Of a stretch of 64,000 nucleotides of DNA, positions 34,955 to 43,718 are shown piece after piece. The DNA is from Nucisporomicrobium flavum. Lineage in GTDB: Bacteria > Actinomycetota > Actinomycetes > Mycobacteriales > Micromonosporaceae. Both the position numbers and the translations under genes were made by a program. The notes under the pieces were generated by a model, which saw nothing but the letters and a program-made list of their open reading frames with translations, ran no database searches and was not told the origin of the DNA. Within the stretch, counting starts at the first letter, position 1; the number at the start of each line of letters is the position of its first letter. The stretch spans positions 248,001 through 312,000 of the forward strand of contig NZ_JADMLH010000004.1 of NCBI RefSeq assembly GCF_016464385.1. The letters are read 5' to 3'.

Positions 34955-35832
34955 CGGGCCATGCTCACGAATCGGTGCACCTCGCTGCGCAGCACCTCGG
35001 CGAGCTGGCTCAGGCCGGTCACCCCGGAATCGTGGGCGCCGTCGACCGCGGCCGCGATCCCGCCGACCAGACCGCTCATCTCCCGGATGCTCCCGGTCAC
35101 GGCCTCCAGCACGGCGACCGCGTCGGCGGCGGCCTGCTGCACGGTGGTGACCTGACCGAGGATCTCCTCGCTCGACGCACTCGTCTCGGTGGCGAGCGAC
35201 TTCACCTCACTCGCCACCACGCTGAAGCCCCGGCCCGCCTCGCCGGCCCGTGCCGCCTCGATCGTCGCGTTCAGGGCCAGCAGCCGGGTCTGCGACGCGA
35301 CCGAGTTGATCAGGTCGACCGCCCGGCGGATCTGCTCCGAGGCGCTGCGCAGCGCACCCACCGTCGCCACACCGCGTTCGGCGCCGGTCACCGCGTCGCG
35401 GGCGAAGTCGGCGAGGCCGTTGGCGGAGGCGCCCATCTCCGTGGCGGCCGTCGCCACCTGCTCGGAGACGGTCAGCACCGCCGACTCCAGCTCGTCGGCC
35501 AGCCTCGCCCGGGACTGTGCCGCCTCCTGCAGGCGCGCGTCCGCCCGGCTCATCTCCTGACTGGACGCCGAGATCTGCACCGCGGCGTCACGGAAGGCGC
35601 CGCGCAGACCGCGGGTGAGGAAACGCCGGTGGAACCGTCCCTCCGCGGCGGCCGCCAGGGACGCGCCCGACTCCCGTACGAACGCGTCGGTGGTGTCCAA
35701 CAGGTCGTTGACCGTACTGCGCAGCTCCCGGTCCTCCGGCGTGTCCCCGAGCGGTGGCACCCGGGCCTCCAGGTCGCCCGCCGCGGCGCGCCGGCAGGCC
35801 TCGGTGAGCCGGCGCATCGCCTCCGCGTTCAT
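34945..35832 (-). CDS. Soluble methyl-accepting chemotaxis-type signalling protein
   Basis: A 295-residue protein with no transmembrane helix. Residues about 1-95 form a HAMP-like or helical adaptor ([18 protein letters not shown]), and residues about 100-290 an MCP signalling domain whose hairpin tip reads [20 protein letters not shown], close to the canonical kinase-interaction sequence. It should couple to CheA/CheW elsewhere in the genome. Its ATG at 35832 overlaps the stop of the PAS gene (ATGA), so both are made together; together they look like a split Aer-type receptor. Confidence 0.88.
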   Translation of the reverse strand: MNAEAMRRLTEACRRAAAGDLEARVPPLGDTPEDRELRSTVNDLLDTTDAFVRESGASLAAAAEGRFHRRFLTRGLRGAFRDAAVQISASSQEMSRADARLQEAAQSRARLADELESAVLTVSEQVATAATEMGASANGLADFARDAVTGAERGVATVGALRSASEQIRRAVDLINSVASQTRLLALNATIEAARAGEAGRGFSVVASEVKSLATETSASSEEILGQVTTVQQAAADAVAVLEAVTGSIREMSGLVGGIAAAVDGAHDSGVTGLSQLAEVLRSEVHRFVSMARQA

Positions 35833-36371
35833 CGTGGGTCGCCGTTCGTCAGGCTCCAGATGAACTCGTCGTACGTCTGGCCGCGCTCGCCGAGCATCTG
35901 CTGGAACCTCTGCCACGACGCCTCCAGCGCGGCGGGGGAGCTGCTGTGGCGCTGCTCCTCGGCACACAGGTCGGCGTACGTGGAGCTGATCGCGCCGACC
36001 GCGGCCGGATCGGGGCGCCGCCGTGACGAGTGGTAGCCCACGAGGCGGCCGGAGCTGTCGTACGAAGGGGTGACGTGCGCCAGAACCCAGTAGTGGGCGC
36101 CGTCCGAGGCGAGGTTCACGACGTACGCGAAGACCTCCTGCCTGTCCTTGAGCGTGTCCCACAGCAGCTTGAAGATGGCGCGCGGCATGTCGGGGTGGCG
36201 GATCACGTTGTGCGGCTGCCCCACGGCGTCCGCCTCGTCCAGCGCCGACATGTGCAGGAACGCGTCGTTCGCGTACGTGATGACGCCGCGTGGGTCGGTC
36301 TTCGTGACCATCATCTCGTCGTCGCCGAGCGTCCGTTCGACGCCGGTCGGACTCGTCCGGGTAGCCCGCAT
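35829..36371 (-). CDS. PAS-domain sensor protein partner of the soluble MCP
   Basis: A 180-residue protein with a single PAS domain (about residues 20-125). The sequence [18 protein letters not shown] is the Aer-type PAS helix C region that binds FAD in E. coli Aer, and [15 protein letters not shown] follows as the last strands. Residues 126-180 are helical. No membrane segment. The upstream region has no strong ribosome site; ATG 36371 is the chosen start. Energy or redox sensing is inferred from the Aer resemblance; whether the flavin site is intact cannot be judged by eye. Confidence 0.85.
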   Translation of the reverse strand: MRATRTSPTGVERTLGDDEMMVTKTDPRGVITYANDAFLHMSALDEADAVGQPHNVIRHPDMPRAIFKLLWDTLKDRQEVFAYVVNLASDGAHYWVLAHVTPSYDSSGRLVGYHSSRRRPDPAAVGAISSTYADLCAEEQRHSSSPAALEASWQRFQQMLGERGQTYDEFIWSLTNGDPR

Positions 36372-36435
36372 GATGTCCGTATAGTGCCTGGTCGGCGAGC
36401 GTCGGCGTGGCCGTTTCGACGAAGATCCGCGCGAG

Positions 36436-36795
36436 CTAGTCGCCGGACGATGCGACCCGCAGGGCCCACAGGATCAGCGGTGCCTGCAGCGGCAGCCGGC
36501 CGTACGCGATAGCCCTGCGCACCGGCGGCGCGTGCCGCCAGTCGACCGCCATCTTGACGTTCGCGGGGAACACCGCCGCGAACAGCGCCGCGGCGGCGAG
36601 TCCGCCTGCCCGCCGGCTCCGGGGGTGTGCGAGCGCGGCGGCGACGGCCAGCTCGGCGACGCCGCTCAGGTAGGTCCAGGTGCGCGGGCTGCCGGGCAGC
36701 GAGCGCGGCACGATGCCGTCGAACGGCCGGGGCTGCGCGAAGTGCAGCACGCCGCTGGTCGCCAGCAGGCCCGCCAGCGCGGCGTGGGACCTCAC
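36436..36795 (-). CDS. DoxX-like small membrane protein
   Basis: A 119-residue protein with four hydrophobic segments; motifs HFAQPRPFDGIVPRSLPG and FPANVKMAVDW are characteristic of the DoxX/DUF417-like membrane protein group. Function of this group is largely unknown, with links to redox stress in some actinobacteria. GTG 36795 overlaps the upstream gene stop (GTGA), so it is translationally coupled to the DUF6232 gene. Confidence 0.78.
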   Translation of the reverse strand: MRSHAALAGLLATSGVLHFAQPRPFDGIVPRSLPGSPRTWTYLSGVAELAVAAALAHPRSRRAGGLAAAALFAAVFPANVKMAVDWRHAPPVRRAIAYGRLPLQAPLILWALRVASSGD

Positions 36796-37256
36796 CGGGG
36801 CACGGAGTCGTGGTCGAGGGCGCGCTGCAACGCCCGGTAGATGCGGCCGAACCGCTGGGCGTCCTGCGTCTCCAGCAGCAGCATACGGTCGCCGCGGACG
36901 TCGGCCCAGATCTCCAGCCGGCGGCTGCCGCGGTCGTACGAGCGGTCCACGAACTCCAGCAGCACGTCCGACAGGGGCGCCGCCGCGAGCCCGATCAGGA
37001 TGCCGCCGCCGATCAGGGCGATCGTGGTGGACACCGAGGCGTCGATCACCAGCGCGACGACCACCCCGAGCGCGCCGACCAGCAGGGGAGCGATCATCGC
37101 GATGCCGAGGACGCCGCGCCCCGCCACCGCGCTCCACTGCCGGCGCCCGCGCTGGTGCCACACCTGCGCGAAGTCGCCGAGCCGGTAGCCGCGTTCGCCG
37201 ATCCGGACCCCGTCCGATGTGACCAGCACGTCCCGGTCCCGGTAGTAGGTGACCAT
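36792..37256 (-). CDS. DUF6232 family membrane protein
   Basis: A 154-residue protein: N-terminal hydrophilic segment MVTYYRDRDVLVTSDGVRIG, a juxtamembrane YRLGDFAQVWH, two transmembrane helices (about residues 45-95), and a C-terminal soluble domain with a strand-rich LEIWADVRGDRMLLLE. These match a family of actinobacterial proteins annotated as DUF6232, whose function is unknown. GGGAGGAG immediately before ATG 37256 fixes the start. First gene of a minus-strand series (DoxX, PAS, MCP). Confidence 0.78.
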   Translation of the reverse strand: MVTYYRDRDVLVTSDGVRIGERGYRLGDFAQVWHQRGRRQWSAVAGRGVLGIAMIAPLLVGALGVVVALVIDASVSTTIALIGGGILIGLAAAPLSDVLLEFVDRSYDRGSRRLEIWADVRGDRMLLLETQDAQRFGRIYRALQRALDHDSVPR

Positions 37257-37344
37257 GGCTCCTCCCTCGTCCTGCATGTTACTTACCCGGGGCGCGCCCG
37301 CTTACGCTGTCGGGACTGAACGATCGATCGGGAGGCGGCAAGCG

Positions 37345-38118
37345 GTGGGCGAGTTCGTGAAGCTGGAGATCGGCGACGGCATCGGGACGATCCGGCTCGG
37401 CCGGCCGCCGATGAACGCGCTCAACACCCAGGTCCAGGAGGAGCTGCGGGAGGCCGCCCAGGAGGCGGCCGGCTCGGAGGAGGTGCGCGCGGTCATCGTG
37501 TACGGCGGGGAGAAGGTCTTCGCCGCCGGCGCGGACATCACCGAGTTCACGAAGACGACGTTCCAGGAGATGACCGTACGGGCGGCAGCCCTGTCCAGCG
37601 CGTTCGACGCGGTGGCGCGCATCCCGAAGCCCGTCGTCGCCGCGATCACCGGCTACGCCCTGGGCGGCGGCTGCGAGCTGGCGCTGGCCTGCGACTGGCG
37701 GGTCGTCGCCGAGGACGCGAAGCTGGGCCAGCCGGAGATCAAGCTGGGCATCATCCCGGGGGCGGGCGGCACCCAGCGCCTCGCCCGGCTCGTCGGCCCG
37801 GCCCGCGCGAAGGACCTCGTCTTCTCGGGCCGGATGGTGGACGCGGCGGAGGCGCTCAGCATCGGCCTCGCCGACCGCGTGGTCCCGGCCGCCGACGTGT
37901 ACGCCGCCGCCGTCGAGCTCGTGAAGCCGTACGTGACGGGCCCGGCGATGGCGTTGCGGGCGGCCAAGCAGGCCATCGACGGCGGGCTGAGCATGGATCT
38001 GGCGTCCGGGCTGGCGCTGGAGAGCCACCTGTTCGCGGGGCTGTTCGCCACGGATGACCGGCTCGAGGGGACGACGGCGTTCGTGGAGAAGCGCAAGCCG
38101 AAGTTCACCGGCCGCTGA
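37345..38118 (+). CDS. Enoyl-CoA hydratase/isomerase
   Basis: A 257-residue crotonase-fold enzyme. Oxyanion-hole segment FAAGADITEF (about residue 57) and GYALGGGCELALACD (about 98), followed by LGQPEIKLGIIPGAGGTQRL; both catalytic glutamates of hydratases (in GCEL and QPEI) are present, so it should hydrate 2-enoyl-CoA in fatty acid beta-oxidation. GGAGG 9 nt upstream fixes GTG 37345; the open frame to 37249 is not used. A possible -10 (TACGCT) lies near 37302. Divergent from the DUF6232 gene. Confidence 0.92.
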   Translation: MGEFVKLEIGDGIGTIRLGRPPMNALNTQVQEELREAAQEAAGSEEVRAVIVYGGEKVFAAGADITEFTKTTFQEMTVRAAALSSAFDAVARIPKPVVAAITGYALGGGCELALACDWRVVAEDAKLGQPEIKLGIIPGAGGTQRLARLVGPARAKDLVFSGRMVDAAEALSIGLADRVVPAADVYAAAVELVKPYVTGPAMALRAAKQAIDGGLSMDLASGLALESHLFAGLFATDDRLEGTTAFVEKRKPKFTGR

Positions 38119-38210
38119 ATCGCGTAAGGGGCGTTCTCGCTGCCCCGCAGTGCCGGACACACCCGGCAGGATCTCGCGGATATCGATCTGTTGCCATAAA
38201 GTTCCGGTCT

Positions 38211-38828
38211 GTGACGATGCCCGGGCTGCGCACGACGTCGGTGCGCCGCACCGTGATCGTCGCCGTGGCTCTCGTCACCGGTCAGGCCCTGCTCGGCGCG
38301 GTCATCGGGTTCATGACGTTCGACCGCGACGACGAGACGGCGACGTCCGCGCGCGCCCCGGAACCGGCCGCCGCGCCGCCGATCGTCGTGGCTCCGTCGA
38401 GCGTGCCCACGTCCACGGAGGCGTCGCGGCCACCGCGGAAGGGCGCGGTGGCCGACGCCTCGAGCGGCACCGGGCGGCCCACCCGCGGCTCCCCGGTGTC
38501 CGCGGGAACCGGCACGGATACGCCGCTGACGTCGGCTGCGCCGCAGCTCAAGAGCGGCGCGCCGACGCCGCCACCGTCGTCCGGCCCGGTCGCGCCCGCC
38601 CCGCCCGGGACTGGCCTGCTGCCCTCGCCTGGCCTTTCCTCGCCAGCCCTGCCCTCGCCCGGCCTGTCCTCGCCCGGCTTCTCCTCACCCGATGTGGACG
38701 AGCCGGAGGACCCGCCGGTCGTGCGGGAGCGGTGCGAGGACGAGGGCGCGAGCGGCCGTACCGAGGACGGCAAGGTGGTGCGGTGCGAGCGCGACCGCGA
38801 CGGCAAGCTGCGGTGGCGGCTGGTCTGA
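38211..38828 (+). CDS. Secreted or membrane-anchored protein, Pro/Ser-rich with a small C-terminal Cys-pair domain
   Basis: A 205-residue protein: one N-terminal transmembrane or signal helix (about residues 14-36), a 130-residue Pro/Ser/Thr/Ala-rich linker with PGLSSP repeats, and a conserved-looking C-terminal stretch with two Cys (RCEDEGASGRTEDGK and VRCERDRDGKLRW). No function is recognised. Start GTG 38211 or ATG 38217. The linker suggests it spans the cell wall. Confidence 0.7.
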   Translation: MTMPGLRTTSVRRTVIVAVALVTGQALLGAVIGFMTFDRDDETATSARAPEPAAAPPIVVAPSSVPTSTEASRPPRKGAVADASSGTGRPTRGSPVSAGTGTDTPLTSAAPQLKSGAPTPPPSSGPVAPAPPGTGLLPSPGLSSPALPSPGLSSPGFSSPDVDEPEDPPVVRERCEDEGASGRTEDGKVVRCERDRDGKLRWRLV

Positions 38829-38867
38829 CCGCGCTTCCGCCCTGATCAACTAGTACGCGGGAGCGCC

Positions 38868-38873
38868 TACACT
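38868..38873 (+). promoter_or_regulatory. Leaderless-type -10 box for the Hsp70-like gene
   Basis: TACACT stands 7 nt before ATG 38881; no ribosome site lies between. Confidence 0.5.
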
Positions 38874-38880
38874 GACGCGC

Positions 38881-40773
38881 ATGTCCATCGACCAGGGTCG
38901 GCACCGCCTCGGCGTCGACTTCGGCACCTCGAACACCGTCGCGGTCGCCCGGTGGCCCGACGGCCGTGCCCGCCCGATCCTCGTCGACGGCTCCCCGCTG
39001 CTGCCCTCCGCCGTGTACGCCCAGCCCGACGGCCTGCTCGTGGTCGGCCGCGACGCCGTGCACAGCGCCCGGCGGGACCCGGCCCGGTTCGAGCCCAACC
39101 CGAAGCGCCACATAGACGACGGCCTCGTGCTGCTCGGCGACCGCGAGTTCGCCGTGGTCGACCTGGTGGCGGCGGTGCTCGTGCGGGTCGCCGAGGAGTG
39201 GCACCGCGCGGTCGGCCCCGTACGCCCGGAAGTGACCTTGACCTGCCCCGCCACCTGGGGCGCCACCCGCCGCAGCCTGCTCGCCGAGGCGGCCGCCCGC
39301 GCGGGTCTGGAGGGCGCGCGCCTGGTCGCCGAGCCGGTCGCCGCCGCCACGTACTTCGCCGACGTGCTGGGCCGCGACGTACCCATCGGCTCGGTCGTGG
39401 TCGTGCACGACTTCGGCGCCGGCACGTTCGACGCGAGCGTGGTCGCCCGTACGGCCGAGGGTTTCGAGGTTCTGGCCGTCGACGGCCGTGACGACATCGG
39501 CGGGCTCGACATCGACGCGGCGATCGTCGACCACCTGGGCGAGCTCTGCGCGGCGCAGGACCCGGACGCCTGGCGGCGGCTCACCGAGCCCGGGACGCTG
39601 GAGGACCGGCGCGCCCAGCGGCAGCTGTGGGACGACGCCCGGATCGCCAAGGAGCGGCTGTCGCGCACCCAGTCCGCGGACGTGATGGTGCCGCTGCTGG
39701 ACGTCGAGCTGCACGTGACCCGCGACGAGCTGGAGGAACTGGCCCGGCCGGTCATCGAGCAGACCGTACGCGTCACCCGCGACCTGCTGCGCTGGGCCGA
39801 CCTGCCGGACGGGCGCCTGGCCGGCGTGTTCCTGGTCGGGGGTGCGAGCCGGATCCCGCTGGTGGCGACGCTCCTGCACCGCGAGCTCGGCGAGGCGCCG
39901 GTCGCGATCGAGCAGCCGGAGCTGGTGGTCGCCGAGGGCAGCATCCTGGCGGACGCCGCCCTGCTGGCGACGGAACCCGCGGCTCCGGGCCCGACGGCCG
40001 AGCTGCGGCTGGTCTCGCGGGGTGATCGCGTACGCGTGCAGCCCACGAGCCCGCCCGCCCCGCCGCCGCCACCTCCACCCCCGCCGCGTCCGGTTTCCGT
40101 GGACGACATGGAGACCGTTCCCACGGCCCGGCGTGACGTCACGGGCGCCTTCCCGCCGGCGGTCGATCCGTGGCCGGACGCGCCGCAGCACTGGGCACCC
40201 GACCCCGACGCCACGGTCGCCGCGCCCAACCCCGTGACGCAGCTGCCGACCGATGCTCCGGTCACGTCCTCGCCGCCGCGGAAGGTGTCGTCCCGTCCGG
40301 TCTCGCCGGCCGCGGCTGTGACGTCCCGGTCCGCTTCCGGTTCCCGGTCCGCCTCCGGGTCCGTTTCCGGGTCCGGGTCGGCTTCCGGGTCTCGGTCCGC
40401 TTCTGGGTCCCGGTCCGCTGTGGGATCGTCGCCGGCTGCCGGGGCTGCGCGTGCTGGCACGGGAGCACGCCCGGCGGCTGGTGTGGCGCGGCCCGCGGCC
40501 GGGGCAGCTCGGCCGGTCAGCGGCGCCCGGCCGTCCGGCTCGGCGCGGCCCGCCCCCACCGCGCGGTGGGACGGTCCGGAGGCGGCGCCCGCTGCCCGGG
40601 TCCGCCGGCGGCCGGGGCGTGTGCTGCGCGCGTTCCAGCTGATGCTGAGCGTCGTGCTGCTGGTCAGCGCGCCCGTGGCCGCCATGCTCGTCGCGTACAG
40701 CATCACCACGGGCGTACCGCTGCAGTCGACCGTGCGCCTGATCGTCAACGACATCCAGCGCTTCGTAGGGTGA
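38881..40773 (+). CDS. Membrane-anchored Hsp70-like protein with a long low-complexity linker
   Basis: A 630-residue protein. Residues 1-370 are an actin/Hsp70-type nucleotide-binding domain with phosphate-1 GVDFGTSNTVAV, phosphate-2 VVHDFGAGTFDASV and adenosine motif FLVGGASRIPL. The substrate-binding beta domain of DnaK is missing: instead come a Pro-rich stretch, Ser/Arg/Gly repeats (SASGSRSASGS) and Ala/Arg/Pro repeats, then a C-terminal transmembrane helix (about residues 582-605, LMLSVVLLVSAPVAAMLVAY) and a short external tail. Actinobacteria contain several such Hsp70-family membrane proteins, of unknown role. It is probably not a classical chaperone. Confidence 0.85.
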   Translation: MSIDQGRHRLGVDFGTSNTVAVARWPDGRARPILVDGSPLLPSAVYAQPDGLLVVGRDAVHSARRDPARFEPNPKRHIDDGLVLLGDREFAVVDLVAAVLVRVAEEWHRAVGPVRPEVTLTCPATWGATRRSLLAEAAARAGLEGARLVAEPVAAATYFADVLGRDVPIGSVVVVHDFGAGTFDASVVARTAEGFEVLAVDGRDDIGGLDIDAAIVDHLGELCAAQDPDAWRRLTEPGTLEDRRAQRQLWDDARIAKERLSRTQSADVMVPLLDVELHVTRDELEELARPVIEQTVRVTRDLLRWADLPDGRLAGVFLVGGASRIPLVATLLHRELGEAPVAIEQPELVVAEGSILADAALLATEPAAPGPTAELRLVSRGDRVRVQPTSPPAPPPPPPPPPRPVSVDDMETVPTARRDVTGAFPPAVDPWPDAPQHWAPDPDATVAAPNPVTQLPTDAPVTSSPPRKVSSRPVSPAAAVTSRSASGSRSASGSVSGSGSASGSRSASGSRSAVGSSPAAGAARAGTGARPAAGVARPAAGAARPVSGARPSGSARPAPTARWDGPEAAPAARVRRRPGRVLRAFQLMLSVVLLVSAPVAAMLVAYSITTGVPLQSTVRLIVNDIQRFVG

Positions 40774-40839
40774 GTCTCGTTCACGTTTTCTCACGCGCCG
40801 GGTAGCGTGCTGGGCATCACCGACACGGCTGGAGCGGGC

Positions 40840-42462
40840 ATGACGGACAAGATCGAGGGGCACGGCGGCGAACTGGCGCTGGCGGCGCTGCGGGCGTACG
40901 GGATCACGGAGATGTTCACCCTCTCCGGCGGCCACGTCTTCCCGATCTACGACGCCGCGCACAAGAGCGACTTCCCCATCTACGACGTGCGCCACGAGCA
41001 GTCCGCCGTGTTCGCCGCCGAGGCGGTCGCCAAGCTGCAGCGCCGCCCCGGCCTCGCCGTGCTCACCGCGGGCCCCGGCGTCACCAACGGCATCTCCGGC
41101 CTGACCAGCGCGTTCTTCAACGCCTCGCCGGTGCTGGTGATGGGCGGCAGGGCGCCGGCATTCCGCTGGGGCTCCGGCAGCCTGCAGGAGATCGACCACG
41201 TGCCGCTCGTCGCGCCGGTCACCAAGTACGCGGCGACGGTCACCGCCACCGACGAGATCCCCGCCGAGATCGGTCGCGCCCTCACGGCGGCGCTGACCGC
41301 CCACCGCGGCCCCGCGTTCCTCGACCTCCCGCTCGAGGTGCTGTTCTCCAGCGAGGACGTCCCGGCGCCCGGCGCGCCCGCCGTACCCGTGATCGAGGCC
41401 GACCCGGACGAGGTCGCCCGCGCCGCGGCCCTGCTCGCCGAGGCCGAGCGCCCGGTCATCATCGCCGGATCGGACGTCTGGGGCGGCAACGCGGTCGACG
41501 AACTGCGCGCGGCCGCCGAGGCCCTGCAGATCCCGGTCTTCACCAACGGCATGGGCCGCGGCGCGCTGCCGCCGGGCCACCCGCTCGGCTTCGCGAAGGC
41601 CCGCCGCCCCGCACTCGGCGAGGCCGACGTGGTCGCGGTCATCGGCACCCCGCTCGACTTCCGCCTCAACTTCGGCGAATTCGACCCGGCCCAGGTCATC
41701 CACATCGTCGACGCCCCCGGCCAGCGCGCCGGCCACGTCCAGGCGGCGGTCTCGCCGGCCGGCGACCTGCGCCGGATCCTCGCCGCGATCGCCAACCACA
41801 CCGGCAAGCGCACCGACCACGCCGAGTGGATCAACGGCCTGCGGGCCGCCGAGGACGCCGGCAAGGCCCGCGACGCCGAGGCCATGGCCGCCGAGAGCGA
41901 CCCGATCAAACCCGCCCGCGTGTACGGCGAACTGCGCAAGGTCCTGGCCCCCGACGCGGTCACCATCGGCGACGGCGGCGACTTCGTCTCGTACGCGGGC
42001 CGCTACCTCGAGCCCGCCCAGCCCGGCACCTGGCTCGACCCCGGCCCGTACGGCTGCCTCGGCACCGGCATGGGCTACGCGATGGGCGCGAGGGTCACGT
42101 ACCCGGACCGCCAGATCTGCGTCCTCATGGGCGACGGCGCGGCCGGATTCTCCCTGATGGACGCGGAGTCGCTGGTCCGCCAGAACCTCCCGGTCGTGAT
42201 CGTCGTCGGCAACAACGGGATCTGGGGTCTCGAGAAACACCCGATGCGGGCGATGTACGGCTACGACGTGGCGGCGGACCTCCAGCCAGGCCTCCGCTAC
42301 GACGACGTGGTGAAGGCGCTCGGCGGGGCGGGGGAGACAGTCGAGAAGTCCGCAGACCTGGGGGCGGCGTTGACCCGGGCATTCGACTCCGGTGTGCCGT
42401 ACCTGGTCAACGTCCTGACCGACCCGGAAGACGCGTACCCCCGCTCGTCCAACCTGGCCTGA
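40840..42462 (+). CDS. Thiamine-diphosphate-dependent enzyme, acetolactate synthase-like
   Basis: A 540-residue ThDP enzyme. The N-terminal Pyr domain carries the catalytic Glu in VRHEQSAVFAAEA, the middle domain about 190-330, and the ThDP-binding motif GDGAAGFSLMDAESLVRQ-N-...-GNNGIW in the PP domain (about 430-470). It resembles acetolactate synthase/oxalyl-CoA decarboxylase-like proteins, annotated acetolactate synthase in many actinobacteria, but the ilvN partner is not here, so the reaction is uncertain. Start ATG 40840 with GGAG 5 nt upstream. A -10 box (TAGCGT) is near 40803. Confidence 0.85.
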   Translation: MTDKIEGHGGELALAALRAYGITEMFTLSGGHVFPIYDAAHKSDFPIYDVRHEQSAVFAAEAVAKLQRRPGLAVLTAGPGVTNGISGLTSAFFNASPVLVMGGRAPAFRWGSGSLQEIDHVPLVAPVTKYAATVTATDEIPAEIGRALTAALTAHRGPAFLDLPLEVLFSSEDVPAPGAPAVPVIEADPDEVARAAALLAEAERPVIIAGSDVWGGNAVDELRAAAEALQIPVFTNGMGRGALPPGHPLGFAKARRPALGEADVVAVIGTPLDFRLNFGEFDPAQVIHIVDAPGQRAGHVQAAVSPAGDLRRILAAIANHTGKRTDHAEWINGLRAAEDAGKARDAEAMAAESDPIKPARVYGELRKVLAPDAVTIGDGGDFVSYAGRYLEPAQPGTWLDPGPYGCLGTGMGYAMGARVTYPDRQICVLMGDGAAGFSLMDAESLVRQNLPVVIVVGNNGIWGLEKHPMRAMYGYDVAADLQPGLRYDDVVKALGGAGETVEKSADLGAALTRAFDSGVPYLVNVLTDPEDAYPRSSNLA

Positions 42463-42999
42463 GCCGACTCGCCGCGTCTTCCGGGCGCGGTGAGCTGGCT
42501 GTTGACGTCGTCTTCCGCGCGCGGCTCGCCTGCGCGTGGTCGGCGGTCTCCGCGGGAGCGCGGCGGTCTCCGCGGGGGCGCGGCGGTCTCCGCGGGGGCG
42601 CGGCGGTCTCCGCGGGGGCGCGGCGGTCTTCCGTCGTTTCCCGTGGCGCGACCGTGCGTGGTCGGTGCTCTCCCTGCGAGGTGCAGCGGTCGTCGTCGTT
42701 CTTCCGGTGTGGCGCGGCTGCGTTTGGTCGGTGTCCTGCCTGCGGGGCGGAGCGGTCGCCGGTTGTTCTTCTGGTGTGGCGCGGCTGTGTGTGGTCGATC
42801 CTCTCTGCGCTGGGGGCAGTGGTCGTCCGTCGTTCTCGCCGTGTGGCGCGACTGGGCGTTGTCGTCGTCTTCCGCGCTCGGTGTTACCGGCCCGTTTGTT
42901 GTCGCGGCCCGACGGTGCAGCAGCCGTTTGGCGCATCCGTTCTTGTCGGCGCAGCGCAGACCCGGTTGTTCTGGTCCTGAACCTTCCGGGGCAGCTCAG
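42463..42999. other. Non-coding repeat-rich gap
   Basis: 537 nt between the convergent ThDP enzyme and PLDc_N genes. All reading frames are partly open because of composition only. It contains a 20-bp tandem array (42541-42620) and, from about 42630 to 42950, diverged copies of a roughly 60-bp motif built of TCGTCGTTCT and GTGTGGCGCG blocks. No gene is supported. Confidence 0.6.
42541..42620. repeat. 20-bp tandem repeat, four copies
   Basis: Unit CGGCGGTCTCCGCGGGGGCG in register at 42541, 42561, 42581 and 42601; the first copy has one substitution, and a fifth partial copy follows. Confidence 0.9.
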
Positions 43000-43344
43000 C
43001 TAGTTGTCGTCGTTCTTCTCCAGGTCGCGTTCCCACTGCGCCAGCAGCTCCCGGTCGCGCCGGGACTGTTCGGTGTCCATCGAGCGGAGGAAGTCGGGGT
43101 CGTCGTCCGGGGAGGCTGGGCGCGGCCCCGGGCGTCGGCGGACCGGGCCGCCCTCGTGTGGGGGCGGCAGGGGGCGGCCCCAGACGAAGTAGGCGAGCGG
43201 GCCCGCCAACGGAACGAAGAGGATCACGAGGACCCACAGGACGCGCGGCATGGTGCGGACCCGATCGGCCGACAGCGAGCTGATCAGCGCCAGCACGAGG
43301 AGCACCAGCTGCACCGCAGCCAGGAAGACGAACATGCGGACCAT
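43000..43344 (-). CDS. PLDc_N domain membrane protein
   Basis: A 114-residue protein with two hydrophobic helices (about residues 4-24 and 33-55) and the PLD nuclease N-terminal motif WVLVILFVPLAGPLAYFVWG, then a charged C-terminal tail. These short proteins are common in actinobacteria; their role is unknown. ATG 43344 fits the family N-terminus. It is the last gene of the DUF202 series. Confidence 0.8.
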   Translation of the reverse strand: MVRMFVFLAAVQLVLLVLALISSLSADRVRTMPRVLWVLVILFVPLAGPLAYFVWGRPLPPPHEGGPVRRRPGPRPASPDDDPDFLRSMDTEQSRRDRELLAQWERDLEKNDDN

Positions 43345-43382
43345 GAGGCAATGATGACGCGCCGTACGCGGAACGGCGACGA

Positions 43383-43718
43383 TCAGAGCATGACAAGCAC
43401 CGTACCGAGAACCGCGAACCCGGCGGTGATCACCGCGAAGGCGGCGACGGTGCGCCGGCCGGGCAACGGTGGCCAGGCCCGCAGCCCTCGCGACCGCCGG
43501 TAGGCGAGCGCCACGGAAGCAGCCCAGCCCGCCATCACCAGAGCCGCGACGAGGAAGACCCCGACGCCGGCGCCCGGCACGAAAGCAGGCCGCGCGGCAA
43601 GCAGAGCCACGGCAGCCGCCGACAACCCGGTACGCCGCCAAGCAAGCCGCGTCCGCTCAGCGGAGGCCCCGGGATCCCGATGACCCGGCGCCGGGCTGCT
43701 TCCACGACCTTCACTCAC
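43383..43718 (-). CDS. DUF202 family membrane protein
   Basis: A 111-residue protein with three predicted helices. The motif ERTRLAWRRTGLSA (about residues 21-34) is the DUF202 signature. Function unknown. GTG 43718 starts within the end of the upstream repeat-protein gene (8-nt overlap, GTGAGTGA), so the two are coupled. The gap of 38 nt to the PLDc_N gene is consistent with one operon. Confidence 0.82.
   Translation of the reverse strand: MSEGRGSSPAPGHRDPGASAERTRLAWRRTGLSAAAVALLAARPAFVPGAGVGVFLVAALVMAGWAASVALAYRRSRGLRAWPPLPGRRTVAAFAVITAGFAVLGTVLVML

Noticed and set aside
38548..42936. A 4.4-kb minus-strand open frame opposite the Hsp70 and ThDP genes
   Set aside because: It mirrors the codon-biased plus-strand genes and lacks any family resemblance; GC3-rich genes routinely leave antisense frames open.
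42490..43503. Plus-strand open frames in the gap after the ThDP gene
   Set aside because: All plus frames are open through the same repeats; none has a start signal or domain.
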